A program made the translations under genes and the position numbers. A DNA stretch of 64,000 bases from Alphaproteobacteria bacterium (GTDB taxonomy: Bacteria; Pseudomonadota; Alphaproteobacteria; Caulobacterales; Parvularculaceae): the NCBI GenBank assembly GCA_030433215.1, contig JAUIMC010000001.1:248001-312000 (forward strand), in the 5' to 3' direction. The stretch's first letter is position 1. The number at the start of each line of letters is the position of its first letter. This document shows positions 1 through 8,466 of this stretch, piece by piece. The notes under the pieces were generated by a model, which did no database searches, was not told where the DNA came from, and saw nothing but the letters and a program-made list of their open reading frames with translations.

Positions 1-952
1 CGGCCATTGGTTCGAGGACCGTGATGGCAATTTTGTCCGCGATTTTCAAACGACAGGCACGAGCGCCCGTCTCTGGGAACTCTATCTTTTCCGGGTCTTC
101 AGGGACCTTGGCTTCAACATAGATCCTGCTGCCGCTTCTCCAGATTTTGCATTGTCCAAAGATGAATTGAAACTGTTTGTCGAAGCGACAACGGCGAATT
201 CAGGCGATCAAAAATATATCGATCTCATGGCAGGTCCCGCGCCGCGCCCGGATGATTTCTGGCGGTTCATAGAAAACGATATGCCAATAATCTTTGGATC
301 GCCGCTCTACACCAAACAGAAAAAAGAATATTGGAAAAAGGAACCTGTGAAGGGGAATCCTTTTGCAATCGCCATCGCCGACTTTCACGCTCCGGGTTCT
401 ATGACATGGTCACATATTGCATTATCTATATATCTCTACGGCGTCAGTGTTAGTCGGGTTCCCGGACCAGACGGAAAAGATATCGCCATCGCGAAGCCGC
501 TCGGTACGCACAAGAAAGGAGATAAGGAAATTCCGGCGGGGTTCTTTAGCCAACCGGGTACGGAACATATATCAGCGGTTATATTTTCTAATGCCGGGAC
601 GAAGGCGAAATTCACACGAATGGGAACGCTTGCAGGCTTCGGTGGTATAGACATGGCGGTGCGTCGAGCGGGCGTTCTTTCGAATCCGGAGCCCGGTGCG
701 CTGGATGGGATAAGGTTCGACATAAATGTTGAGAACCCGGAATATCATGAGAATTGGCGTGACGAACTGGAGATTTATCACAATCCCAATGCTCTAATAC
801 CTTGGCCCGATGAGACGGTGACGCCTGGCGCCACCCATTTTAAGGAAGAGGACGGCGAGCTCGTTTGGCGAGGCAGACCATTTCGGGTGTTGACTTCAAG
901 CACCGTGGTCGAAAAACGGCCACCGTTTTCAGAAGCCGATAAGCTCTTGTGA
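1..952 (+). CDS. Hypothetical protein, nuclease-like N-terminus, 5' end cut by window edge
   Basis: The reading frame is open from base 2 without a stop, so the gene begins outside the window; at least 316 residues are visible. The first 50 residues contain a pattern like TTGTSARLWELYLFRVFRDLGFNID followed by a short gap and PDF...LFVEATTAN (split here: SARLWELYLF, then SPDF, then VEATTAN). That resembles the start of restriction-endonuclease-like folds, where an acidic residue, then a D and an E-x-(A/K) form the metal site; this is a resemblance only, not a family assignment. The rest has no motif I recognise. Base composition is lower in GC than the genes after 2.2 kb, which suggests transfer. 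The neighbour on the opposite strand is a trypsin-like protease converging on it. Function unknown. Confidence 0.7.
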   Translation, partial: GHWFEDRDGNFVRDFQTTGTSARLWELYLFRVFRDLGFNIDPAAASPDFALSKDELKLFVEATTANSGDQKYIDLMAGPAPRPDDFWRFIENDMPIIFGSPLYTKQKKEYWKKEPVKGNPFAIAIADFHAPGSMTWSHIALSIYLYGVSVSRVPGPDGKDIAIAKPLGTHKKGDKEIPAGFFSQPGTEHISAVIFSNAGTKAKFTRMGTLAGFGGIDMAVRRAGVLSNPEPGALDGIRFDINVENPEYHENWRDELEIYHNPNALIPWPDETVTPGATHFKEEDGELVWRGRPFRVLTSSTVVEKRPPFSEADKLL

Positions 953-1159
953 TTGTGTTATGACGGGCATTCCGCCATCACACATGGATTGTCGGCCGAA
1001 CAACGTCGATATCGGAAGCGTCTGAGTCGCCGGGCGTTTGACGTCATCGATATTGTCATGGGGCGGTCCGATGTTTGTCGGTTTGGGTTTTCCGAACTGC
1101 GCGTTACTTCCAGCGACCTTTGGGGCTACGCCAAAGGGAAGCGAGTCATATCTTCACAT
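953..1159. other. Intergenic space between convergent genes
   Basis: About 200 bases between two converging stop codons. Open frames cross it on the plus strand, but they overlap the 3' end of the protease gene and show no family resemblance or ribosome site. I see no terminator with a T-run and no repeat. Confidence 0.5.
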
Positions 1160-2146
1160 TCAGAAGTCGACCCAAACTTCAGTTTTCGGATTGAGGCTTA
1201 TTCTTCTTATTTGCAATTCACTCGACTGTGCCTTCGACATTTGTGCGATTTCTAAAGACGGAAAGAACCCCACAATTTTTTCCGAACTAAAAACCCCATA
1301 GCCTTTAATAAAGCCGGGATTGCCGATATCTAACTCCGGTGCTATGTGAGGCAGCGGGATGTTAGGTAGCGCGACGGCAAATCCAACGCCGGGAGAACCT
1401 TCGTACGGCGGAAGCGAACTGCTCACTACACCGACGACTTCGCCGTGTGTATTGATTACGGGTCCTCCACTCATGCCGGATTCCCAATTACCAGAGATCT
1501 CGAAGGTAGGCCAAGGCTTTGACTCCGACGTTCCTTTCGGATGAATTGCTGTTACTACTCCCGATGCGCCGTACATATTTTCCTCAAAGATCAATCTCGA
1601 ACTTTGTGATTTGAACTTAGATCCAAGGATCGGGTAGCCGATAGCAAGAATTGCATCGCCGATTTTTGGCCCCTCTCGTCCAATCGGGAGTGGGCTTATG
1701 AGAGGCTTTCTCTTTAGGTTTTGAATGTTCACTCTAAGAGCAGCTACATCTATCAGGATGTCTGGTGGTTTCGGACCGGGCAACACGTTGAGATGCGCTG
1801 CCTCGGGATTTTCGTAGGTAAGACGCTGCCGCACTTCACCAAAGATATCAGTCGTGACAAAACCGACAGTTCCGTAAACAAGTCCCATGGAAAAGCCAAC
1901 GGCGCCAACTTCGTTATCTGGAAAAATAGATGTCGAAGAATGTCGAACCACATGATGCGCCGTTAGCCAGAGCCAAGGAGAAACCTGAAAACAGGTTCCC
2001 AGTCCTGTGATTTTGTCCTCTGACTGGGATATAGATACGACCGGTTGAATGACCTCTCGGAGACCGAACGGATCTTGTATGAGGAACGTATCGTTTGCTC
2101 CATGAGTAAAAAAGTCTTGGGGTATCACCACACCGGCACCAGTCAT
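1160..2146 (-). CDS. Trypsin-like serine protease (S1 fold)
   Basis: A 328-residue protein with a complete chymotrypsin-type catalytic triad by pattern: His65 in LTAHHVV, Asp133 in IDVAALRV and Ser226 in GMSGGPV. The spacing fits the HtrA/trypsin-2 family of cytosolic or exported S1 peptidases. There is no signal peptide, no PDZ domain and no transmembrane segment, so it is probably a stand-alone cytoplasmic peptidase rather than a DegP-type envelope protease. Stand-alone trypsin-like proteases of this sort are frequent in accessory DNA and in some defence systems as an effector partner; that role is an inference here. GC content is visibly lower than the imu genes next to it, and it converges on the truncated gene at the window start. 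Confidence 0.85.
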   Translation of the reverse strand: MTGAGVVIPQDFFTHGANDTFLIQDPFGLREVIQPVVSISQSEDKITGLGTCFQVSPWLWLTAHHVVRHSSTSIFPDNEVGAVGFSMGLVYGTVGFVTTDIFGEVRQRLTYENPEAAHLNVLPGPKPPDILIDVAALRVNIQNLKRKPLISPLPIGREGPKIGDAILAIGYPILGSKFKSQSSRLIFEENMYGASGVVTAIHPKGTSESKPWPTFEISGNWESGMSGGPVINTHGEVVGVVSSSLPPYEGSPGVGFAVALPNIPLPHIAPELDIGNPGFIKGYGVFSSEKIVGFFPSLEIAQMSKAQSSELQIRRISLNPKTEVWVDF

Positions 2147-2229
2147 TTTGCTAATGTAGAAACGATCAATTTACCGGCAGTCAAGCTAAGTCATCGTAAC
2201 ATGTTAGTCTCAGAAATTTTCTGCACACA

Positions 2230-5200
2230 TCAATGAAAATCCCGGCTGTAGAAGAGTTTCTTCGCCTGCTCACGGGGATGGCGCGCGCCGACGCCATAGC
2301 GCACTTTCTGGGCGCGCTGAAGTTCGGCGGTGATTTCCTCGGAGAGCGGTTTGCGCTCGGGCCGTCTCGGCCCGTATTCGCCGGCAGGCGCCGGCCGTTT
2401 AACGTCGTCGGCATTGTCATGGGTTGGATCGATCGTCATGCCGGCGCTGTCAGCGTCGCCCAGCGTGTCGAGGAGAAATGAAAGATCATCGATGCGCGAC
2501 GAGACGATGTGCGTGACCATGCCTTCGCGCTGAAGCCGGCCGGTAATGCGGACGAGACGACCCGCCATCACCTGCTTGCGGAATTTCTCGAAGGTCTTCG
2601 GCCAGACGATGATGTTGGAGACGCCGGTGTCGTCTTCGAGGGTGAGGAAGATGACGCCGCTCGCGGTGCCGGGACGTTGGCGGGTGATGACGAGGCCGGC
2701 GACCGTGACCCATTGGCGGTCGGGTGCATTGCGCAGGGTGGCGGCGCTGGCGAAGCGGCCGATTTCGGGGCGGAGCAATCGGACCGGATGATCGCGCAAC
2801 GTGAGGCGCGTCGCAACGTAATCCTCGAACACCTCTTCCCTGTCGGACATGACCGGCAGCGGCGAGGTGATGACTGGAAGACCTTCTCCATCCTGCTCGA
2901 ACAGCGGCAGCGGTTTATCGCCGCCAAGCCCCTGCACTTCCCAGAGCGCGTCGCGCCGGCTGAGGCCGTATTCGGCGAAGGCGTCGGCCCCGGCGAGCCG
3001 GGCGAGCACGCTGCGTCCGACGCCGGCGCGGCGCCAGACCGCGTCGATGGAGCGGTAGCCATTGCCGCGGGCGGCGGCGAGCCAGTGCCCGTCCTCTTCG
3101 GCGACGCCCTTGATCTGGCGGAAGCCAAGGCGCACGGCGAGCGATCCGTCGCCGGCGGGTTCCAGCACATTGTCCCAGAAGCTTCGCTCGATGCAGACCG
3201 GCAGGATTTTGACGCCATGGGCGCGCGCGTCGCGGACGATCTGGGCAGGCGCATAAAAGCCCATGGGCTGCGCATTGAGGAGCGCGCAGCAGAAGACCTC
3301 CGGATGGCGCCGCTTGATCCAGGACGAGGCATAGACGAGCAGCGCAAAACTTGCCGCATGTGACTCTGGAAATCCGTAGCCGGAGAATCCTTCAAGCTGC
3401 TTGAAACAGCGCTCGGCGAATGCCTGATCATAGCCGTTCTCAAGACATCCCGCCACGAAGCGGTCGCGAAAGGCTTCGACGGAGCCCGGCCCGCGAAAGC
3501 TGCCAAGAGCGCGGCGGAGCTGGTCGGCCTCGCCGGCGGTGAAGCCGGCCGCGACGATGGCAATCTGCATGGCCTGCTCCTGAAACAGCGGCACGCCGAG
3601 GGTTTTTGCGAGAACCGATTCCAGCGCTTTCGAGGGATAAGTCACCGCCTCCTGCTTGTGGCGGCGGCGGATATAGGGATGGACCATATCGCCCTGGATT
3701 GGACCCGGGCGGATGATCGCGACTTCAATCACGAGGTCGTAGAAGCATCTGGGGCGCATGCGCGGGAGAAAATTCATCTGCGCGCCGCTTTCGACCTGAA
3801 AGACGCCAACGGTGTCGCCGACGCAGAGCATGTCATAGATGTCGGGGTCTTCCGGCGGCAGCGTCGAAAGAGCGTAGGTCTGCCCCTTCCATGTCCGCAG
3901 GAGATCGAACGCTTTACGGATACAGGTGAGCATGCCGAGGGCGAGGACGTCCATTTTCAGCATGCCGATGACGTCGATATCGTCCTTGTCCCATTCGATG
4001 ATGGTGCGGTCTTCCATGGCGGCGTTCTCGACGGGACAAAGTTCGTCGAGGCGTCCGCGGGTGATGACGAAGCCGCCGACATGCTGGGAGAGATGCCGGG
4101 GAAAGCCGATGATCTCTTTGGTCAGCGCGAGGGTCTGCTTAAGCCGCCGGTCGGCGAGATCGAGCCCGGCGGCCTTTGCGCGTTCATTGGCGATGCCGGC
4201 GCTGCTTGTGCCCCAGACCTGGCTTGCGAGCGCGGCGACGGCGTCTTCGGAGAGCCCCATGGCTTTGCCGACTTCGCGGATCGCGGCGCGCGAGCGGAAG
4301 TGGATGACGGTCGAACAGATGCCGGCGCGGTGGCGGCCGTATTTTTCGTAAATGTGCTGGATGACCTCTTCGCGCCGCTCATGTTCGAAATCGACATCGA
4401 TGTCGGGCGGCTCATTGCGCGCGGCCGAGATGAAGCGTTCGAACACCATGGAGATCGTCTCGGGCGAGGCTTCGGTAACGCCAAGGGCGTAGCAGACGAC
4501 GGAGTTCGCGGCCGACCCGCGTCCCTGGCAGAGGATGTTCTTCGAACGCGCGAAGGCGACGATGTCATGGACGGTCAGGAAGTAGCGGGCGTAATCCAGT
4601 TCTGCGATGAGCGTCAGCTCCTTCTCGACAAGCGCGCGCACGGCCGGGGTCTCGCCGTCCGGATAGCGGCGCGTCAGTCCCTCTTCCGTAAGCTGGCGCA
4701 GGCGGACATCGGGCGCCATGCCGTCGGTGATTTGGTCGGGATATTCGTATTTGAGATCGTCGAGGGAGAACGTGCAGCGGTCCGCAATCAGGCCGGCGTT
4801 CTGCACGGCTTCCGGATAGTCGCGGTAGAGGCGGCGGATTTCGAATTCGGATTTAAGACGGCGTTCCGCGTTCGGCTGCGCCCGGCGGCCAAGTTTGTCG
4901 ATGGTGGTTTTCTCCCGGATGCAGGAGAGGATGTCCGCCAGCATGCGCCGCTTGCCGGCATGCATGAGGACATCGCCCAGAGCCACCAGCGGCGCGTCGG
5001 TTGCGTCCGAGATCCCTGCCCGCGCGGCGAAGCGGGCGTCGTCCTCGCCGTCGTAGCACGGCGCCATGCCGGTGAAGACGTCATCGCCGAACGCCGCCAT
5101 GAGCCGGCGGATCGCCGCGGCGCAGCCATTATGAGGAAGATGATCATCATCACCGGCGGCGTCATCATCAACATCAGCAGCATCGCCAGCAGCATCATGA

Positions 5201-5601
5201 TGGCGACCGGGACGATGATCGTCATCGCCGCCCATGACGACGAACACGCAATCGCCGCCCCATTCGACGACATCGCCGAGCGCGATGTCGCATTTGCCCT
5301 TCCCGGTGCGACGCTTGCCGATTGTGAGGAGCCGGCAGAGGTTGCCATAACCGGTCCGGGTTTTCGGATAGGCAAGCAGATCCGGCCCGGCGCTGAGCAC
5401 AAGGCGCACGCCGACAATGTAGCGCAGTCCCAGCTCTTTTGCGGCCGCATGCCCCCGCACGATACCGGCGAAGGTGTTCGTGTCGGTAATGGCGAGGGCG
5501 GCAAGGCCGAGATCTTTCGCGCGCGCGACCAGCTCGTCGGCGTGAGACGCACCGGTCAGGAAGGTGAAATTACTCGTGACGCATAGTTCGACGTAGCTCA
5601 T
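2230..5601 (-). CDS. dnaE2: Error-prone DNA polymerase DnaE2 (ImuC)
   Basis: A 1123-residue C-family polymerase: N-terminal PHP domain (from VTSNFTFLTGASH through about residue 320), the catalytic palm/fingers with DIDVDFEHERREEV and QGRGSAANS motifs, and an OB-fold near the C-terminus (VTVAGLVITRQRPGT). It carries out SOS-induced translesion synthesis with ImuA and ImuB. The start MSYVEL is chosen because it matches the family N-terminus and its ATG overlaps the imuB stop in an ATGA, implying translational coupling; a longer upstream open frame has no family similarity. Oddity: residues about 124-158 are an Asp/His/Ala-rich low-complexity insertion in the PHP domain, encoded by GAT/CAT repeats. 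Length is at the upper end for the family because of it. Confidence 0.95.
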   Translation of the reverse strand: MSYVELCVTSNFTFLTGASHADELVARAKDLGLAALAITDTNTFAGIVRGHAAAKELGLRYIVGVRLVLSAGPDLLAYPKTRTGYGNLCRLLTIGKRRTGKGKCDIALGDVVEWGGDCVFVVMGGDDDHRPGRHHDAAGDAADVDDDAAGDDDHLPHNGCAAAIRRLMAAFGDDVFTGMAPCYDGEDDARFAARAGISDATDAPLVALGDVLMHAGKRRMLADILSCIREKTTIDKLGRRAQPNAERRLKSEFEIRRLYRDYPEAVQNAGLIADRCTFSLDDLKYEYPDQITDGMAPDVRLRQLTEEGLTRRYPDGETPAVRALVEKELTLIAELDYARYFLTVHDIVAFARSKNILCQGRGSAANSVVCYALGVTEASPETISMVFERFISAARNEPPDIDVDFEHERREEVIQHIYEKYGRHRAGICSTVIHFRSRAAIREVGKAMGLSEDAVAALASQVWGTSSAGIANERAKAAGLDLADRRLKQTLALTKEIIGFPRHLSQHVGGFVITRGRLDELCPVENAAMEDRTIIEWDKDDIDVIGMLKMDVLALGMLTCIRKAFDLLRTWKGQTYALSTLPPEDPDIYDMLCVGDTVGVFQVESGAQMNFLPRMRPRCFYDLVIEVAIIRPGPIQGDMVHPYIRRRHKQEAVTYPSKALESVLAKTLGVPLFQEQAMQIAIVAAGFTAGEADQLRRALGSFRGPGSVEAFRDRFVAGCLENGYDQAFAERCFKQLEGFSGYGFPESHAASFALLVYASSWIKRRHPEVFCCALLNAQPMGFYAPAQIVRDARAHGVKILPVCIERSFWDNVLEPAGDGSLAVRLGFRQIKGVAEEDGHWLAAARGNGYRSIDAVWRRAGVGRSVLARLAGADAFAEYGLSRRDALWEVQGLGGDKPLPLFEQDGEGLPVITSPLPVMSDREEVFEDYVATRLTLRDHPVRLLRPEIGRFASAATLRNAPDRQWVTVAGLVITRQRPGTASGVIFLTLEDDTGVSNIIVWPKTFEKFRKQVMAGRLVRITGRLQREGMVTHIVSSRIDDLSFLLDTLGDADSAGMTIDPTHDNADDVKRPAPAGEYGPRRPERKPLSEEITAELQRAQKVRYGVGARHPREQAKKLFYSRDFH
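5128..5232 (-). repeat. GAT/CAT-rich low-complexity tract inside dnaE2
   Basis: A run of near-repeated trinucleotides (ATC, CATC, GATG on the plus strand) that encodes a segment of alternating Asp, His, Gly and Ala in the PHP domain. It lies exactly between two conserved family blocks (VVEWGGDCVFVV and AAAIRRLMAAF), where other DnaE2 proteins have only a short linker. Slippage expansion is the simplest explanation. Confidence 0.7.
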
Positions 5602-7085
5602 GGGAACCGTCCTGCGACGAACCAGACGGGCTCCGTTGCGCCGGGCCAGGTCAGAAGCCAAAGGCGCAGGCCTTCGCTGGTTTCGACGCGCCAATAGTCG
5701 CGCAGCCGGGCGTCGCCTTCCCGCCACCATTCGCCGGCGAGCCGTTCGGGACCGCTGGCGCGGGCGGTTTCGAAAAGCCGCCGCCGCCATTCGAATTTAA
5801 GCGGCGGGCGGCCCGGCGTTTCGACGTGCAAGGGCTCGGGCGGATGATAAAGGCGCACGGGCCGCGATCGCGGCGAGGGCGTCCAGGCGGGCGCATCGGG
5901 CCGATCCATGGCTTCGAGCGTCATGTATTCGCGTTCCGGAAGATGACTCTCACCGGGCGCATATATCCGGACACGGTCGAAGCCGAGCCGGTTGCCAAGC
6001 GTCGAGATAAGGTCGGTGCGGTCGTCTTCCCTTCTGGTCTCATGACCGAAGCCCGTCTGGCGCGGATGCAGGGGTTCGACGCTTTCCGCGACAAGGCGGA
6101 AGAAGTCGGCCCCGAAGTCGAGCCGGAGCTTGTCGAGCGGCGTGCGGAACTGCTGGAGGACGGCTGCGGGCGCAACGGTCGGCCGGGCGAAGCCGATGGT
6201 CATGATCTCATCGGGGCGGTCGACCGGACGCACGGTGAGCCGGTAGCGCCGCGCGCCGCATTGCGCTTCCGAGAGCCGGCCGCAAACGGAGTCTGCGAGC
6301 CGCAGGATCACGGCTTCGAGGTCGGTCATAAGGCCGATCGGATCGGGCAGCGTGGCGCGCGCGGCGTAAACCGGATCGGCGCTTTTGGGTGTGACGGGAT
6401 CGGGTGTGCGCCCGAGTGCGCGTTCAAGGGCCGAGGTCAGCTCCAGGCCGAAACGCCGGGCGAGTTCCGAGGATTTGACGGCGTAGAGCTGTCCGACGGT
6501 CTGAAGGCCGGTGCGGCGCAGATCGTTGACAAGCGCCGGGTCGAGGCCGAGGGCGGCAAGCGGCAACGCTTCCAGCGCCGCGGCCGCTTCCCCCGGCGCG
6601 GCAATGGCGATGGGAGCGGGCGCAAACCGGGCAAGCGCCGCGGCGGCGCCTTTTGTGTCGGCGATGCCGATGCGCGCTGTGATCTGCAGGTCGCCGGCGC
6701 GTTCACGGATCGTCTCCGCCATATCGCGTTCGCCGCCGAAGAGATGGGCGCAACCGGCAATGTCGAGAAGCAATCCGTCGGGCGGATCGAGTGAGACGCG
6801 CGGTGAAAACTGATCGGCCCATCGCCAGAGCGCGCGCAGGAGCGCTTCCTCGCGCGACGGGTCGGCCGGTTCGGTGAGGAACGACGGGCAGATGGCGCGT
6901 GCATCGGCGAGCGAGAGGCCCGGCGCGAGGCCGGCCTTTCGGGCGGGTTCGGTGAGATGCGTCAGCCGCCAGGCGTTGCGCAGTTCCGTGACGATGGCGA
7001 AGGCGTCATGAACCCGCTGGTCGCCGAGGCGGATGCGCCGGTCAAGCGGTAGCTGAGGCAGCCATAGCGACAAGGTGCGGCGCAT
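5598..7085 (-). CDS. imuB: ImuB, catalytically inactive Y-family polymerase homologue
   Basis: A 495-residue protein starting MRRTLSLWLPQLPLDRR. It has the Y-family polymerase layout, but the first catalytic acidic block (normally D-x-D near the N-terminus) is replaced by LWLPQLPLD, as in all ImuB proteins, which act as the hub joining ImuA, DnaE2 and the beta clamp rather than as a polymerase. I cannot point to a clear QxxLF-type clamp-binding motif in the C-terminal third. The start codon lies 44 bases inside the end of imuA and the stop overlaps the dnaE2 start (ATGA), so the three genes are one translationally coupled operon. Inducible by DNA damage through the LexA box in front of imuA. 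Confidence 0.92.
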   Translation of the reverse strand: MRRTLSLWLPQLPLDRRIRLGDQRVHDAFAIVTELRNAWRLTHLTEPARKAGLAPGLSLADARAICPSFLTEPADPSREEALLRALWRWADQFSPRVSLDPPDGLLLDIAGCAHLFGGERDMAETIRERAGDLQITARIGIADTKGAAAALARFAPAPIAIAAPGEAAAALEALPLAALGLDPALVNDLRRTGLQTVGQLYAVKSSELARRFGLELTSALERALGRTPDPVTPKSADPVYAARATLPDPIGLMTDLEAVILRLADSVCGRLSEAQCGARRYRLTVRPVDRPDEIMTIGFARPTVAPAAVLQQFRTPLDKLRLDFGADFFRLVAESVEPLHPRQTGFGHETRREDDRTDLISTLGNRLGFDRVRIYAPGESHLPEREYMTLEAMDRPDAPAWTPSPRSRPVRLYHPPEPLHVETPGRPPLKFEWRRRLFETARASGPERLAGEWWREGDARLRDYWRVETSEGLRLWLLTWPGATEPVWFVAGRFP

Positions 7086-7665
7086 GATGCTTCCCCGATG
7101 ACGATGCGCGCCACGCGCCCGGCGGCCCGCGCTTGCTCTTCGTGCAATTCCATACCCACCCATCCCCGGCTGCGGCGTCGCAGGTCCACCGCGTTTCCGC
7201 CGCGGACGCGCGTGCGCGCCCGTGAACGAGGACCAGACCGACCGCGCCGCTTTCCTCCGCCGCAATCTGGAGCCGCCGGCTCTCCTTGAGATCCGGCCCA
7301 TCCTGCAATTCGACAATGACGCAAGGGGCGGCGCGCGAGCGAAGCGCCTGCTCGCCGGCCCAGAGTGTTTCGGCGCGATTAAGACCGATGGACAGGACCA
7401 GTCGCGCTGGATCGACAAAGTCCTGCAGTCCCGTTGGCGCAAGGGTTTCGACATCGCGCGACACGCCGATCCAGAAAACCGGTCCCTTGGCCGCTGCGGC
7501 GGCGGTGAGGGCGAAAATGTCGGCGCTGTCGCCCATGACTTCGTGGACGCGCCCGCGCGCCAAGCTGACGGGCCCGGCGAGGCGGATTTCGCCATGCGCG
7601 GCCGGCCCTGCGAGGCCGGTTGCGGCGATGGTCTGAAGGCGTGTGATCTCGGTTCCTGCGCTCAT
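7042..7665 (-). CDS. imuA: ImuA, RecA-like mutagenesis protein
   Basis: A 207-residue RecA-related protein with family features HGEIRLAGPVSLARGRVHEVMG (as short blocks: GRVHEVMG, PVFWIGVSRD, VLSIGLNRAETLWAGEQAL, RRLQIAAEESGAVGLVLVHG in fragments). It modulates RecA and partners with ImuB and DnaE2. The ATG at 7665 is chosen: the only in-frame start upstream (TTG at 7701) would be the first base of the -35 box, and the LexA box and -10 lie between the two. With that start the mRNA has an almost absent leader. The C-terminus (RGPPGAW then a basic tail) runs 44 bases into imuB. Confidence 0.85.
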   Translation of the reverse strand: MSAGTEITRLQTIAATGLAGPAAHGEIRLAGPVSLARGRVHEVMGDSADIFALTAAAAAKGPVFWIGVSRDVETLAPTGLQDFVDPARLVLSIGLNRAETLWAGEQALRSRAAPCVIVELQDGPDLKESRRLQIAAEESGAVGLVLVHGRARASAAETRWTCDAAAGDGWVWNCTKSKRGPPGAWRASSSGKHHAPHLVAMAASATA

Positions 7666-7680
7666 GTTCTTATTTTGTTC
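7666..7680 (-). promoter_or_regulatory. LexA (SOS) box of the imuA-imuB-dnaE2 operon
   Basis: Exact match to the alphaproteobacterial LexA consensus GTTC-N7-GTTC: GTTC at 7666-7669, seven T/A bases, GTTC at 7677-7680. It overlaps the predicted -10 element and ends one base before the imuA start codon, so bound LexA would block RNA polymerase directly. Confidence 0.92.
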
Positions 7681-7701
7681 TTCACAATCGCGAAGAGTCA
7701 A
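7672..7701 (-). promoter_or_regulatory. Predicted sigma-70-type promoter of imuA
   Basis: Reading on the minus strand, TTGACT (7701-7696) is followed after 18 bases by CAAAAT (7677-7672), or after 17 by ACAAAA. Transcription would begin within a few bases of the imuA ATG at 7665, giving a leaderless or near-leaderless mRNA. Confidence 0.55.
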
Positions 7702-7836
7702 GGCAGCTTATCCGGCCCTTCATGCATGGAAATTGTGGACCGCGCCGCCTTCGATCCGCCCGGCATTCCCTAATCCCGAGCCTTTTCAAGGCCTTGCCAT
7801 CAGGTCTCGGACGGCAGTGAATTGTTCATTGAAAAA

Positions 7837-7864
7837 TGTCAGAAACTACACTACGTTTCTGACA
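7837..7864. promoter_or_regulatory. Palindromic operator candidate of the AbiE-like pair
   Basis: A perfect inverted repeat with 10-base arms, TGTCAGAAAC and GTTTCTGACA, separated by 8 bases, ending 14 bases before the antitoxin ATG. AbiEi-type antitoxins are known to autoregulate by binding inverted repeats in their promoter, which fits this position. Confidence 0.65.
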
Positions 7865-7878
7865 ATTGGAGACCTGAG

Positions 7879-8466
7879 ATGAAAACCACCGAAGCCATTC
7901 TTCGATACGCCGAAGGCCTGCCGGAAGGCGCGCCGATTGCGGCAAAGGCGCTCCTGCATCTTGGCGAGCGTGCGAATGTCGATCAGGCGTTGTCGCGGCT
8001 CGTGAAACGCGGCGTGCTGATCCGCGCGGGACGCGGCGTCTATACCCGTCCTGTCGTTTCGCGCTTCGGCAAGCGTGCGCCGACGCCTGAGAAGTTCGTG
8101 GAACAGCTTTCCGCGCACACTGGCGAGGCGGTGGCGCCGAGTGGCGCAGCGGCGGCGAACATGCTGGGGCTGACAACTCAGAACCCGGCATCCATGGTGT
8201 ATCTCACATCCGGCCGCACCCGGTCGCTGGCGCTTGGCCGGCAGAAGGTCGAGCTTCGTCATGCTCCGGCGTGGCTGCTTCAGCGGCCGATGGCGCGTTC
8301 CGGTCAAGCGGTGCGCGCGCTCGCATGGATGGGACGGGAACATGCGCCGGAGACCGCGCGCCGGCTCGGCGCGGCGTTGAACGAGAAAGAAAAGCAGGAA
8401 CTCCTGTCCATGCGCCCGCTTGTGCCCGGATGGATGGCGAAGGAGATCAGCGTCCTTGCCGTCTGA
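7879..8466 (+). CDS. AbiEi-like antitoxin / DUF6088 winged-helix protein
   Basis: A 195-residue protein with an N-terminal winged-helix segment (about residues 1-60: AILRYAEGLPEGAPI...LSRLVKRGVLIRAGRGVYTRP in pieces) of the type found in AbiEi antitoxins and DUF6088 proteins, and a C-terminal domain typical of that family (VAPSGAAAANMLGL). It should bind DNA and repress its own operon while neutralising the downstream nucleotidyltransferase toxin. ATG at 7879 has GGAG eight bases upstream; an earlier in-frame start would begin within the palindrome-bearing leader. It overlaps the toxin gene by 11 bases. Confidence 0.82.
   Translation: MKTTEAILRYAEGLPEGAPIAAKALLHLGERANVDQALSRLVKRGVLIRAGRGVYTRPVVSRFGKRAPTPEKFVEQLSAHTGEAVAPSGAAAANMLGLTTQNPASMVYLTSGRTRSLALGRQKVELRHAPAWLLQRPMARSGQAVRALAWMGREHAPETARRLGAALNEKEKQELLSMRPLVPGWMAKEISVLAV

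Noticed and set aside
953-1301. Short open frames on the plus strand after the truncated gene
   Set aside because: They overlap the protease gene's 3' end, lack ribosome sites and have no recognisable similarity.
5128-5232. Possible CRISPR-like or tandem repeat array
   Set aside because: The repeat unit is three bases and in frame with dnaE2; there are no spacers.
3658-5586. Long open frame (642 codons) on the plus strand
   Set aside because: It is antisense to dnaE2; high GC opens such frames, and the translated sequence is Asp/Gly/His-rich with no family likeness.
7666-7701. Earlier TTG start for imuA
   Set aside because: It would put the start codon in the -35 hexamer and upstream of the LexA-covered -10.
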